Below are positions 1-6,520 of a DNA stretch of 8,009 bases, one piece after another. Made by a program: the position numbers and the translations under genes. This stretch comes from JAMXLO01 sp036265005 (GTDB lineage Bacteria > Pseudomonadota > Alphaproteobacteria > Acetobacterales > Acetobacteraceae), in contig DATAPW010000170.1 in the NCBI GenBank assembly GCA_036265005.1, forward strand, positions 1 through 8,009, read 5' to 3'. The first letter of the stretch is position 1; each line of letters begins with the position of its first letter. The notes under the pieces are model-generated. The model saw nothing but the letters and a program-made list of their open reading frames with translations. It searched no databases and was not told where the DNA came from.

Positions 1-168
1 GTCCTTGGTGACGAGCTCACCGGCTGACTGGACCAGAACCTCGAAGATGTCGAAGCTGCGACTCCCAATGGGGGCAGGGGCCCCGTGAAACCGCAGTTCA
101 CGCCGAGCGAGATCCACCACCCACCCACCCGACGCGTAGACCGATCGTCGCCCCTGCGCAGCGGTCAC
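1..168 (-). CDS. Winged-helix transcriptional regulator, N-terminal part (runs off the window)
   Basis: The frame stays open for 56 codons from a GTG at 168-166 to the window edge, with an in-frame TGA at 195-193 just upstream. Residues about 8-56 read like the start of an OmpR/ToxR-type winged-helix domain. They include VVDLARRELRFHGAPAPIG (the beta-strand platform), then SFDIFEVLVQSAGELVTKD (first helix and turn into the recognition region). This pattern is typical of regulators that place this DNA-binding domain at the N-terminus ahead of a sensor or ATPase-like domain. The C-terminal part is outside the window, so the effector domain is unknown. GTG is the only usual start codon after the upstream stop, and its ribosome site is weak (GGGG about 10 bases upstream). 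The gene could instead have lost its true start to the neighbouring insertion debris. It points away from the efflux locus, so a role in controlling the pump is not indicated. Confidence 0.78.
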   Translation of the reverse strand, partial: MTAAQGRRSVYASGGWVVDLARRELRFHGAPAPIGSRSFDIFEVLVQSAGELVTKD

Positions 169-266
169 TCCTGCGACCCCAAGGAAGTTTCGTCAGGACG
201 CTTAGAATTGCCCCACGGAATCAATCGTCCGGTCAGGATAGAACCGCGTCGGAAGAACGACAATAG

Positions 267-508
267 ATCGCCGCAAAACAGTGTCGAGGTCTCCTCCTCG
301 AAGATAATGCCAGTGTCTCCAACGTCTGCTGCGCCACCGCTACGGTCCGCGTTCGGAGACGCTCGACCTCGATCACCTGCAGCTTGTGCTGGAGGACGCG
401 GAGCAATCTGCCACCGAAAGCGAGGCCGGCAAAGATGCGGCGGAGCCGCCGGGGAGACGGCGGCGCACACCAGCGTTGATTCACCACGGATGGGCCGGAT
501 GCTCCTGA
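267..508 (+). pseudogene. IS66-family TnpC transposase, N-terminal fragment
   Basis: In the + frame beginning at 311, the translation contains LQRLLRHRYGPRSETLDLDH and then LQLVLEDAEQSATESEA. This is the leucine-rich, RxGxRSE-containing N-terminal segment characteristic of the IS66 TnpC (DDE) transposase. An acidic stretch and a basic PPGRRRR stretch follow, as in that family. Just upstream, a different frame (267-314) gives IAAKQ...LLLEDNAS, which continues the same alignment if a one- or two-base frameshift sits at about 315. The upstream frame is stopped by TAG at 264, and the downstream frame ends at TGA 506-508. No catalytic DDE region and no terminal repeat is visible, so this is a dead scrap. 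It overlaps the 3' end of the RND pump gene on the opposite strand by about 25 bases. The family call rests on recognised sequence pattern, not on a search. Bases 169-266 hold nothing I can identify. Confidence 0.68.
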
Positions 509-3500
509 CCTCGCGAGTATAGTGCGGCGGGTGCGCTGTGGCTGAGGACGCCAATGCGTCGAACAAGCGTGTAGAAGGCCGGTGTAAAGATCAATCCGAA
601 CCCGGTAACGCCGAGCATGCCAAAGAAGACGGCTGTGCCAAGCGACTGCCGCATCTCTGCGCCGGCGCCGGTCGCGACGACAAGTGGTGCAACACCCAAG
701 ACGAAGGCGAACGACGTCATCAGGATGGGCCGCAACCGTGTCCGCGCGGCATGCACCGCCGCGTCAGTGGCACTACTGCCGGCGTCCTGCGCTTGTTGCG
801 CGAACTCGACAATCAGGATGGCGTTCTTCGCCGCCAACCCTACCAGGACCACAAAGCCGATCTGCGCCAGGATGTCGATCGACATCCCACGGAACAGCAG
901 CCCGCTGACCGAGGCGAGTAGGCACATCGGCACGATCAGCACGACAGCCAGCGGCAGCTTCCAGCTTTCGTATTTCGCGGCCAACACGAGGAACACGAAC
1001 AACGCCGCCGCCCCGAACACCAGCACCGTTGGCGTGCCCTTCTGCTCCTGCTGATAGGCGATCTCGGTCCATTCGAAACCGATGCCGGGTGGTAGAACCT
1101 GCTGAGCTAGTTCCTCCATCCGATGCAGCGCAGTGCCAGTCGCGACGCCGGGCGCCGCCACGCCCTGAACCTCCGCAGCAGGGAACAGATTGTAGCGGGG
1201 CACGCGATACGGGATCGTCGTGTCCCTGAGTCGCGCCACGGTTCCAATAGGCACCATCTCGCCGAGCGCGTTGCGCGCCTTGAGGCCCGTGAGATCCTGC
1301 GTGTCGCGCCGGAATTGCCCGTCGGCCTGCACGATTACCTGATATGTGCGGCCCAGCAGGTTGAAGTCGTTCACGTATTGCGAACCGAGATAAACCTGCA
1401 GCGTGTCGAACACGTCGGTCGGCGTCAGGCCGACCTTCTCGGCCTTCATGCGGTCAATGTCAGCGTAAACCGAGGGCGAGCCGGTGTTGAGCAGCGTGAA
1501 CACGCCGGCGAAGTCGGGGTCGCGGTTGGCGGCACCGACCAGCGCGCGCGCCGCATCGACCAGCGCCTGCGCGCCAAGGCCTGCGCGATCCTCCAGCATC
1601 ATCTTGAAGCCGCCGGCGTTGCCAATGCCTTGCACCGGCGGGGGCGGAATCGTCAGCACATAGGCGCCCTCGATCACCGAGAGTCGCGTGCGCAGATCTG
1701 CCAGCACCGAGTTGGCGGTCACCCCCGGCAGGGAATGATTGTAGAGCGACGGCAGGCCGGAGAAGATCGTTCCAGAATTGGAGCCGACGGTAAACGTCGT
1801 CGCATCGAGGCCCGCGAATGGTGCTACATGTTCGATGCCGCGCGTTTTGAGGATGATATCGGTGGCCTGCTTAACCACCTGTTCGGTGCGCGCCAGCGTA
1901 GCACCCGGCGGCAACTGAACGACGGTGATGAGGTATCCCTGGTCCTGCTCCGGAATGAATCCGGTTGGCGCTCGCCCGAGCTGGAACCCGGCCACGGCGA
2001 TCAGCGCGACATAAACCACCACGACCACCGCGAGACCACGCACCAGCCGCCGCGTCAACTGGCCATAGCCGCTGGAGAGGCGGTCGAAGCCGCGATTGAA
2101 GCGGCCAAAGCCAAAGGCGACAATTCGGGTCAGCACGCCGTTCCGCCCGCTTCGCGCCGGCTCGTGCGCCTTGAGCAGCAGGGCGCACAGCGCGGGGCTG
2201 AGGGTCAGCGAGACGAAGCAGGAAATCACCGTTGACGCCGCGATGGTGATCGCGAACTGGCGGAAGAACTCGCCCGAGATGCCGGACAGGAACGCCGAGG
2301 GGACGAACACGGCGCAGAGCGTCAAAGCGATCGACACCAGGGCGCCGCCGACTTCATCCATTGTACGGTGCGCGGCGGCGACAGGTGTCATGCCGGCCTG
2401 AATGTTGCGTTCTACATTCTCGACAACGACGATCGCGTCGTCGACGACGATGCCGACCGCCAGCACGAGGCCGAACAGCGACAGGTTGTTGAGCGATATC
2501 CCCAGCGCATAGAGCACCGTGAAGGTTCCGACGAGTGAGACGGGAATGGCAATCACCGGAATGATCGATGCACGCCAGGTCTGCAGGAACAGGAACACGA
2601 CGCCGACAACGAGCACGATCGCGACGAAAATCGTCGTGACGACTTCACGCACGGATTTCGCCACGAAGATCGTCGGGTCATAGATGACGATGGACCCGAC
2701 GCCCGGCGGGAAGTCCTTCTTCAACGTATCCATCGTCGAAAGGACTTCGTGCTCCACCGCCAGCGAATTGGCGCCCGGCTGGGCGAAGATGAGCAGTGGC
2801 AGGCCGTCGCCGCGGTCCATGTAGGCGGTGGCGCCGTAATCGGACGCACCGACCTCTACGCGGCCGATGTCGCGGATGCGGGTCACACGCCCCTGATTGT
2901 CGGTCTTGACGATGATGTCGGCGAACTGTTCAGGCGTCGACAGACGCCCAAGCGTCTGCACGTTGAGCTGGAACGCCGCCTGGCCTGGCACCGGCGGCTG
3001 GTTCAACACGCCAGCCGAAACCTGCACATTCTGAGCGCGCAGGGCCGCGAGTACCTCGGTGGCGCTCAGCCGGTAGGCGGCCACCTTGTCCGGATCGAGC
3101 CAGATGCGCATCGCATAGTCGCGCGCGCCGAACAACTGAACATCACCGACACCCGGCAGGCGTGCCAGTGCGTCCTTGATGTGCAGCGTGGCATAGTTCG
3201 ACAGGTACAGCAGGTCGCGGGACGCGTCTGGGGAGTATAGATGCACGGCCAGCAGGATGTTCGGGGTCGCCTTCCTGACTTGCACACCGAGCCGCTGCAC
3301 GTCCTCGGGAAGACGTGGCAGTGCGTCCTGCACGCGGTTCTGGGTCAGCATCTGCGCGACGTTGAGGTCGGTGCCGATACGGAAGGTGACGGTGATCGTC
3401 AGCTTTCCGTCACCGGTAGACTGGCTGCTCAGGTAAATCATGTCCTCGACGCCGTTGATCTCTTGCTCGAGCGGTGTGGCCACGGTCTGGGCCACCACGT

Positions 3501-3669
3501 CAGCAGAGGCACCGGGATAGCTAGTGGTTATCTGCACCGTCGGCGGGACGATCTCGGGATACTGCGATACCGGCAGGATAAACAACGCACCCATGCCAAT
3601 GAGTGTCAGGAACACGCTGACGACGGTCGCCAGGATCGGACGGTCGATGAAACTGTGGGTGAAGCGCAT
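481..3669 (-). CDS. RND multidrug efflux pump, inner-membrane permease (HAE1 family, MexF/BpeF-like)
   Basis: This gene encodes 1062 residues, the normal length for proton-driven HAE1 pumps, which export drugs from the periplasm and inner membrane through a tripartite complex. The N-terminus (FIDRPILATVVSVFLTLIG, residues 7-25) is the standard first membrane helix. The first porter region carries the family signature around YPGASADVVAQTVATPLEQE (51-70). Transmembrane helix 4 has the proton-relay pair D410-D411 in GIVVDDAIVVVENVERN, and K948 in AAKNAILIVEFA matches the essential lysine of helix 10. GISGEFFRQFA (463-473), the GFIPEQDQGY loop (570-579) and PPPPVQGIGNAGGFK (675-689) favour the MexF/BpeF branch. 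Helices 8-12 occupy about 880-1036. The start is set by a GGGGAA ribosome site 7 bases before the ATG, 12 bases after the adaptor stop, so the two are co-transcribed. The last 20 or so residues are unlike usual tails and end inside flanking IS66 debris. No channel gene follows. Confidence 0.97.
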   Translation of the reverse strand: MRFTHSFIDRPILATVVSVFLTLIGMGALFILPVSQYPEIVPPTVQITTSYPGASADVVAQTVATPLEQEINGVEDMIYLSSQSTGDGKLTITVTFRIGTDLNVAQMLTQNRVQDALPRLPEDVQRLGVQVRKATPNILLAVHLYSPDASRDLLYLSNYATLHIKDALARLPGVGDVQLFGARDYAMRIWLDPDKVAAYRLSATEVLAALRAQNVQVSAGVLNQPPVPGQAAFQLNVQTLGRLSTPEQFADIIVKTDNQGRVTRIRDIGRVEVGASDYGATAYMDRGDGLPLLIFAQPGANSLAVEHEVLSTMDTLKKDFPPGVGSIVIYDPTIFVAKSVREVVTTIFVAIVLVVGVVFLFLQTWRASIIPVIAIPVSLVGTFTVLYALGISLNNLSLFGLVLAVGIVVDDAIVVVENVERNIQAGMTPVAAAHRTMDEVGGALVSIALTLCAVFVPSAFLSGISGEFFRQFAITIAASTVISCFVSLTLSPALCALLLKAHEPARSGRNGVLTRIVAFGFGRFNRGFDRLSSGYGQLTRRLVRGLAVVVVVYVALIAVAGFQLGRAPTGFIPEQDQGYLITVVQLPPGATLARTEQVVKQATDIILKTRGIEHVAPFAGLDATTFTVGSNSGTIFSGLPSLYNHSLPGVTANSVLADLRTRLSVIEGAYVLTIPPPPVQGIGNAGGFKMMLEDRAGLGAQALVDAARALVGAANRDPDFAGVFTLLNTGSPSVYADIDRMKAEKVGLTPTDVFDTLQVYLGSQYVNDFNLLGRTYQVIVQADGQFRRDTQDLTGLKARNALGEMVPIGTVARLRDTTIPYRVPRYNLFPAAEVQGVAAPGVATGTALHRMEELAQQVLPPGIGFEWTEIAYQQEQKGTPTVLVFGAAALFVFLVLAAKYESWKLPLAVVLIVPMCLLASVSGLLFRGMSIDILAQIGFVVLVGLAAKNAILIVEFAQQAQDAGSSATDAAVHAARTRLRPILMTSFAFVLGVAPLVVATGAGAEMRQSLGTAVFFGMLGVTGFGLIFTPAFYTLVRRIGVLSHSAPAALYSRGQEHPAHPW

Positions 3670-3681
3670 GGCGGTGTTCCC

Positions 3682-4932
3682 CTAGCCTGCGTCGCGATCG
3701 GGAACGGACGCGATCCTGCCGGTGACCGGCGTCACCTTGGCACCCGGGCGAACGCGCACGAGGCCGTCGATGACGACGAGATCGGTCGGCGCGAGGCCGC
3801 TGCGGATCACCCGCAGCCCGTTTTGCAGTTCCCCGGTCTCGACGGCCTTGGGAACGACCGTGCCGTCTGCCGCGACGGTCATCACCATTTGGCGCGACTG
3901 GTCCGGCACGATCGCGGCGGCCGGCACCAACAGCGCCGGTGCGGGCTCGCCGGTGGCGACGCGCAGCCGGGCGAACTGCCCTGCAGTGATCGCCAGATCC
4001 GGATTGGCGACCGTCGCGCGCGCATGGATCGTTCCGCTGCTGCGGTTGAGCGCGTTGTCGATGAAGTCAAGCGCACCGTGGCGGTCGAAATGGTTATCCC
4101 CATAGAGACTGATCACGACGTCGTCCTGCTGAGGGGCGCCACGCCGCGCATGCTGATAGGCCAGGTAATCTGCCTCGCTCATGTCGAAATCCAGATGGAT
4201 CGGGTCGAGCGAGACAATCGTGGCGAGCAGCGTCGTGTTGGTGGTACCGCCGCGGCTACCGCTGACCAGGCTGCCGACGGAGACAAGGTGTGCACCCATG
4301 CGACCGGTGAACGGTGCCACGATGTGCGAGAATTCGAGGTCCAGTTGAGCATCCCGGATCGCCGCCTTGGCGGTGTCGATGGCAGCAAGTGCGCCGCTTT
4401 GCTCGGCGGCACGCTGATCCACGTTCTCGGCGGTGCCGAATTCGGTTTGCTTCAGTTGCCGTGCGCGCCAGAGTTCCGCCTCGGCGAGCGCCTCGCGCGC
4501 CTGCGCCGTGCGGAATTGAGCGACAGCCTGATCGAGCCTGATTTGAAACGGCCGAGGGTCGATGGTGAACAGGGGATCGCCCTTCCTTACGATCTGCCCA
4601 TCCCGAAAGGCGATGTCGGTCAACGTGCCGCCGACCTGCGCGCGCAGTTCGACGGTGTCCACAGCCGAGAACTGGCCGAGAAAGCCTGTCGCGCTAGAGA
4701 CGGTCTCCCGCAGCGGAGTGCTGACTGTTACCTGCAAGGGCGGCAGCGGCGGCGGGGCCGGCTTCTCGCTGCTGCGCCATGCACGCTCGCCGGCGAAGGC
4801 CCCGAGCACCACCGCGATGGCAGCGATGGAGACCGCGCGGGCCCACCGCCTTCGCAGCGCCGGCCGACGGGTTTCTCTGGAGGTTGGTTTACGTTCGGAG
4901 ACCCCAGTTTCCTCGAGAATCAAATCCGTCAT
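3682..4932 (-). CDS. RND efflux periplasmic adaptor (membrane fusion protein, MexE/AcrA-like)
   Basis: This 416-residue adaptor links the RND pump to an outer-membrane channel. A basic cytoplasmic tail (about 13-31) precedes one membrane helix (about 33-48). No lipobox cysteine is present, so it should be anchored by an uncleaved helix and not by lipid. A proline-rich linker (PAPPPLPPL, 58-66) leads to the lipoyl/barrel half around ELRAQVGGTLTDIAFRDGQ (95-113) and VRKGDPLFTIDPRPF (115-129). A helical hairpin rich in Ala, Gln and Glu covers about 131-200. The second lipoyl half follows with VAPFTGRMGAHLVSVGSLV (205-223). LDFDMSEADYLAY (247-259) and TIHARATVANPDLAITAGQF (301-320) are typical of the MexE-type beta-barrel region. 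The ATG at 4932 is preferred because GGAAGG lies 8 bases upstream. The open frame continues to 5313, but that stretch lacks adaptor-like sequence and would cross the divergent regulator. The gene is first in the pump operon. Confidence 0.95.
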   Translation of the reverse strand: MTDLILEETGVSERKPTSRETRRPALRRRWARAVSIAAIAVVLGAFAGERAWRSSEKPAPPPLPPLQVTVSTPLRETVSSATGFLGQFSAVDTVELRAQVGGTLTDIAFRDGQIVRKGDPLFTIDPRPFQIRLDQAVAQFRTAQAREALAEAELWRARQLKQTEFGTAENVDQRAAEQSGALAAIDTAKAAIRDAQLDLEFSHIVAPFTGRMGAHLVSVGSLVSGSRGGTTNTTLLATIVSLDPIHLDFDMSEADYLAYQHARRGAPQQDDVVISLYGDNHFDRHGALDFIDNALNRSSGTIHARATVANPDLAITAGQFARLRVATGEPAPALLVPAAAIVPDQSRQMVMTVAADGTVVPKAVETGELQNGLRVIRSGLAPTDLVVIDGLVRVRPGAKVTPVTGRIASVPDRDAG

Positions 4933-4940
4933 CGGAGTAA

Positions 4941-4946
4941 CCTTCC
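4941..4946 (-). promoter_or_regulatory. Ribosome binding site fixing the adaptor start
   Basis: On the minus strand GGAAGG lies 8 bases before the ATG at 4932-4930. It supports this start over upstream in-frame starts in the long open frame, which would place the N-terminus inside the divergent regulator region. Confidence 0.7.
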
Positions 4947-5108
4947 AGGCGAGCCGCCTTCGCAGAACCAAGGAGGGGGCGCCTTTTTCGTGTGGGCAGC
5001 CGTTCCCGGCGGGTGTCAGCATGCGGCGTGCGGGTGGCAGACAGGCTAGACAACAGCCGGCGGACCAGGGCTTGCGCTTCGCCCGGGACGCACCAACTGA
5101 GGAGTGTT

Positions 5109-5124
5109 GATAGCGGCCTCTATC
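5109..5124. promoter_or_regulatory. Candidate TetR operator, copy 1 (GATAG-N6-CTATC)
   Basis: This is a perfect 5-base inverted repeat, GATAG CGGCCT CTATC, extending to TGATAG...CTATCA (5108-5125). It lies between the divergent adaptor and tetR genes, where a TetR dimer would be expected to bind. It overlaps a TATCAT hexamer (5121-5126) that could serve as the -10 box for tetR. The role is inferred from position and symmetry. Confidence 0.62.
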
Positions 5125-5126
5125 AT
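5121..5126 (+). promoter_or_regulatory. Possible -10 box for the tetR gene
   Basis: TATCAT matches the sigma-70 -10 consensus at five of six bases. No good -35 box lies 16-18 bases upstream (the best is CTGAGG at 5097-5102), so this is a weak call. If it is correct, transcription would begin near 5133, the first palindrome would overlap the promoter and the second would sit just downstream of the start. Confidence 0.28.
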
Positions 5127-5136
5127 TGAGGGCAGA

Positions 5137-5152
5137 GATAGAGAGCACTATC
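5137..5152. promoter_or_regulatory. Candidate TetR operator, copy 2 (GATAG-N6-CTATC)
   Basis: GATAG AGAGCA CTATC has the same half-sites and the same 6-base spacer as the copy at 5109-5124. The two centres are 28 bases apart. Exact repetition of both arms with a different central sequence is what two binding sites for one dimeric repressor look like. The inner arms can also pair with each other (CTCTATC at 5118-5124 with GATAGAG at 5137-5143, 12-base loop), so a leader hairpin is an alternative reading. Confidence 0.62.
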
Positions 5153-5171
5153 AATGGTTCAAGTGGCGTTT

Positions 5172-5180
5172 GGAGGAGGG
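5172..5180 (+). promoter_or_regulatory. Ribosome binding site for the TTG start of tetR
   Basis: GGAGGAGGG is a very strong Shine-Dalgarno sequence lying immediately before TTG at 5182-5184. Pairing through its first GGAGG leaves a normal spacing of about 5 bases. It decides the start of tetR in favour of this TTG over the upstream in-frame GTG at 5104. Confidence 0.72.
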
Positions 5181-5181
5181 A

Positions 5182-5772
5182 TTGAAGGTCTCTGGGGCGA
5201 AGGTAGCGGAGCACCGCTCTGCGTTGATCGCGACGGCCCGGCGGCTGCTGCAGGAGCAGGGGTTTGAGGGCGCGGGGGTTGCTGAGATCAGCCGCGAGGC
5301 AGGCCTCACCCAAGGTGCGCTCTACAGCCAGTTCAAGTCGAAGGACGCGCTAGCGGCGGAGGCAACCCGCGAGGCGTTCACAGATGGCCTGGCAGCGTGG
5401 GCCAGAACCTGCGAAACGGCGCCTGACACGTTGCGCGCCTATATGGATGCCTACCTCTCGACCGAACACTCGAAGGACGTGGGAGGGGGCTGTCTCCTGG
5501 CGGCCTGTCTTTCCGAGGTCCGGCGCCAGGATCCAGCGATTTGCGAGGCGTTCGGGGACGGCTTTGTCAGACTCGCCGAGCTGGTTCAGGGTGCGCTGCC
5601 GGAGGAAGTTCCGGCAGAGGAGGCTCGTCGGCGGGCGCTGGCGTTGCTTTCGGCCATGGTCGGAAGTGTGGCGATGGCGCGTGCCGTCGAAGCGACAAAT
5701 CCAGAACTTGCAAAGGAAATCATCACGGCCGCCCGGACAGAGCTTGGAGACCTAGCCGTGCGACGCCGTTGA
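5182..5772 (+). CDS. TetR/AcrR-family transcriptional repressor of the efflux operon
   Basis: The product is a 196-residue TetR-type regulator, the usual length. The N-terminus from the TTG start reads MKVSGAKVAEHRSALIATA, as expected for the first helix of this family. The helix-turn-helix is VAEISREAGLTQGALYSQF (33-51), followed by the conserved KSKDAL (52-57). The ligand-binding half carries GGGCLLAACLSEVRRQD, similar to TetR regulators with a TetR_C domain found beside detoxification and efflux genes. The upstream in-frame GTG at 5104 would add 26 residues unlike the family and would put both candidate operators inside the coding region, so it is rejected. The gene is divergent from the adaptor-pump operon. 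By analogy with AcrR-type systems it probably represses that operon and itself until it binds a toxic ligand. The inducer cannot be read from the sequence. No clear terminator follows; bases 5773-5862 hold nothing I recognise. Confidence 0.93.
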   Translation: MKVSGAKVAEHRSALIATARRLLQEQGFEGAGVAEISREAGLTQGALYSQFKSKDALAAEATREAFTDGLAAWARTCETAPDTLRAYMDAYLSTEHSKDVGGGCLLAACLSEVRRQDPAICEAFGDGFVRLAELVQGALPEEVPAEEARRRALALLSAMVGSVAMARAVEATNPELAKEIITAARTELGDLAVRRR

Positions 5773-5862
5773 CGTCCGGAGTCAGCAGCGGCTTATCCGC
5801 GACGCAGTCGGCGCGTTGTCCGCTTACGAACACGCGCGGCTCCGGAGGGTCGGTTCGTGAAC

Positions 5863-6028
5863 TTATGATCGAGTCACTTGGCCTTTAGCCCGAATGTAGA
5901 GCGAAAACCGTGTCGTTCGGCAATGGCAAACAGTCGCTTTCGCTGTCTGCGCCCGGCGATGTCGCGCTGGCATAAAGTGGCAGCGAGCCGTCCCCGTTGT
6001 ATTTCAGGCTCCTATTCTTCGCGCCCAA
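5863..6028 (-). pseudogene. C-terminal remnant of a DUF1254/DUF1214-type protein, frameshifted
   Basis: On the minus strand, 6028 down to 5885 translates to LGAKNRSLKYNGDGSLPLYA followed by a run containing SPGADSESDCLPLPND. This follows the C-terminal pattern of DUF1254/DUF1214 proteins (LKYNxDGSLxxY, then SPGADKExNWLPAP). That family normally goes on with an FSLxxRxYWP motif. Here the frame instead runs into TAA at 5887-5885, but the neighbouring frame reads RFSLYIRAKGQ before its own stop at 5865-5863, which shows a frameshift near 5910. Upstream the frame is closed by two TGA codons just beyond 6030, so the N-terminal part is missing. The tryptophan of the NWLPAP motif is replaced. I judge this a dead fragment left by deletion or by the adjacent IS66 insertion. 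The identification is from remembered family motifs and needs a profile search. Confidence 0.6.
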
Positions 6029-6131
6029 AAGAAGGGGAGATCATCAGGGGGCCTTGTTTGAAGTGTTGGGGCCGGTGCAGCGTGGTCTGATGGTTGAGGA
6101 TAGGGAGGAGGCAGCCAGATGAACTGCCACA

Positions 6132-6520
6132 GTGGCTGCCCCGATGCCACGGATCGAGATAGCTGGCGATCGGCGCGGTGCGCATAGTGCTGAGTTTCGT
6201 GCGGCAACGGTGGCGCAGTCATTGGCGCCAGCAATTCGCATCCAGGACCTCGCGCGACGCAATGGGATCTGTGCGAGCCTGATCTATCGTTGGCGACGTG
6301 AGCAGTCGGATTCCGCAACTCCGGCTCACTTGGTTCCGGTTCGGATCGCTTCGGAGAGCCCGCCGCGTATCGCACCGGTCGCGCCACCCGAGTGGGACTT
6401 CAAATCGCGGGCGGAGCGGGATCGATCGAGATCGAACTTGCCGGCGGTGCGCGCGCCCTCGTTAGCGAGGACGTGATCCTGGCAGCGTTGCGCCGTGTAA
6501 TCGCCGCGTTGCGGGGATGA
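6132..6520 (+). pseudogene. IS66 tnpA (helix-turn-helix accessory protein), frameshifted
   Basis: IS66 TnpA is a small DNA-binding protein needed with TnpB and TnpC for transposition. The N-terminal part, from MPRIEIAG (ATG at 6144, or GTG at 6132), continues with FRAATVAQSLAP and IQDLARRNGICASLIYRWRR. This is the Tnp_IS66/IS3-like helix-turn-helix. After about 6390 the family sequence moves to another frame: VGLQIAGGAGSIEIELAGG and then DVILAALRRVIAALRG, ending at TGA 6518-6520. That is the usual TnpA tail, so a single frame change splits the gene. Joined, the protein would be about 129 residues, which is normal. A strong ribosome site (GGGAGGAGG, 6103-6111) serves an ATG at 6119 that is out of frame with the body. 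This suggests a second small indel near the start. Confidence 0.82.

Noticed and set aside
85..566. Open frames on both strands in the left flank (85-522 +, 165-566 -, 233-487 -)
   Set aside because: The recognisable protein similarity here is in other frames: the winged-helix regulator on the minus strand (1-168) and TnpC on the plus strand (311-508).
1123..2235. Long + strand open frame antisense to the RND pump
   Set aside because: Arg/His-rich translation with no domain pattern; typical shadow of a GC-rich gene on the other strand.
4973..4996. GGGGGCGCCTTTTT stretch resembling a terminator
   Set aside because: The palindrome is only GGCGCC with no real stem, and it lies in the leader upstream of the adaptor start, where a plus-strand terminator would have no gene to end.
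3241..5049. 602-codon + strand open frame crossing the pump and adaptor genes
   Set aside because: It spans two well-identified genes on the opposite strand and is Arg/Asp/Gly-rich without any domain; a codon-bias artefact.
4933..5313. N-terminal extension of the adaptor open frame up to 5313
   Set aside because: It would overlap the divergent tetR gene and its operators, has no adaptor-like sequence, and the ATG at 4932 has a good ribosome site and the expected short cytoplasmic tail plus membrane helix.
5878..6090. 70-codon plus-strand open frame between tetR and IS66
   Set aside because: Basic, low-information translation; the opposite strand carries the DUF1254-like remnant.
6125..6140. 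GCCACAGTGGC palindrome near the tnpA start
   Set aside because: A single short palindrome inside IS66 leader or coding sequence, with no second copy and no context pointing to a function.
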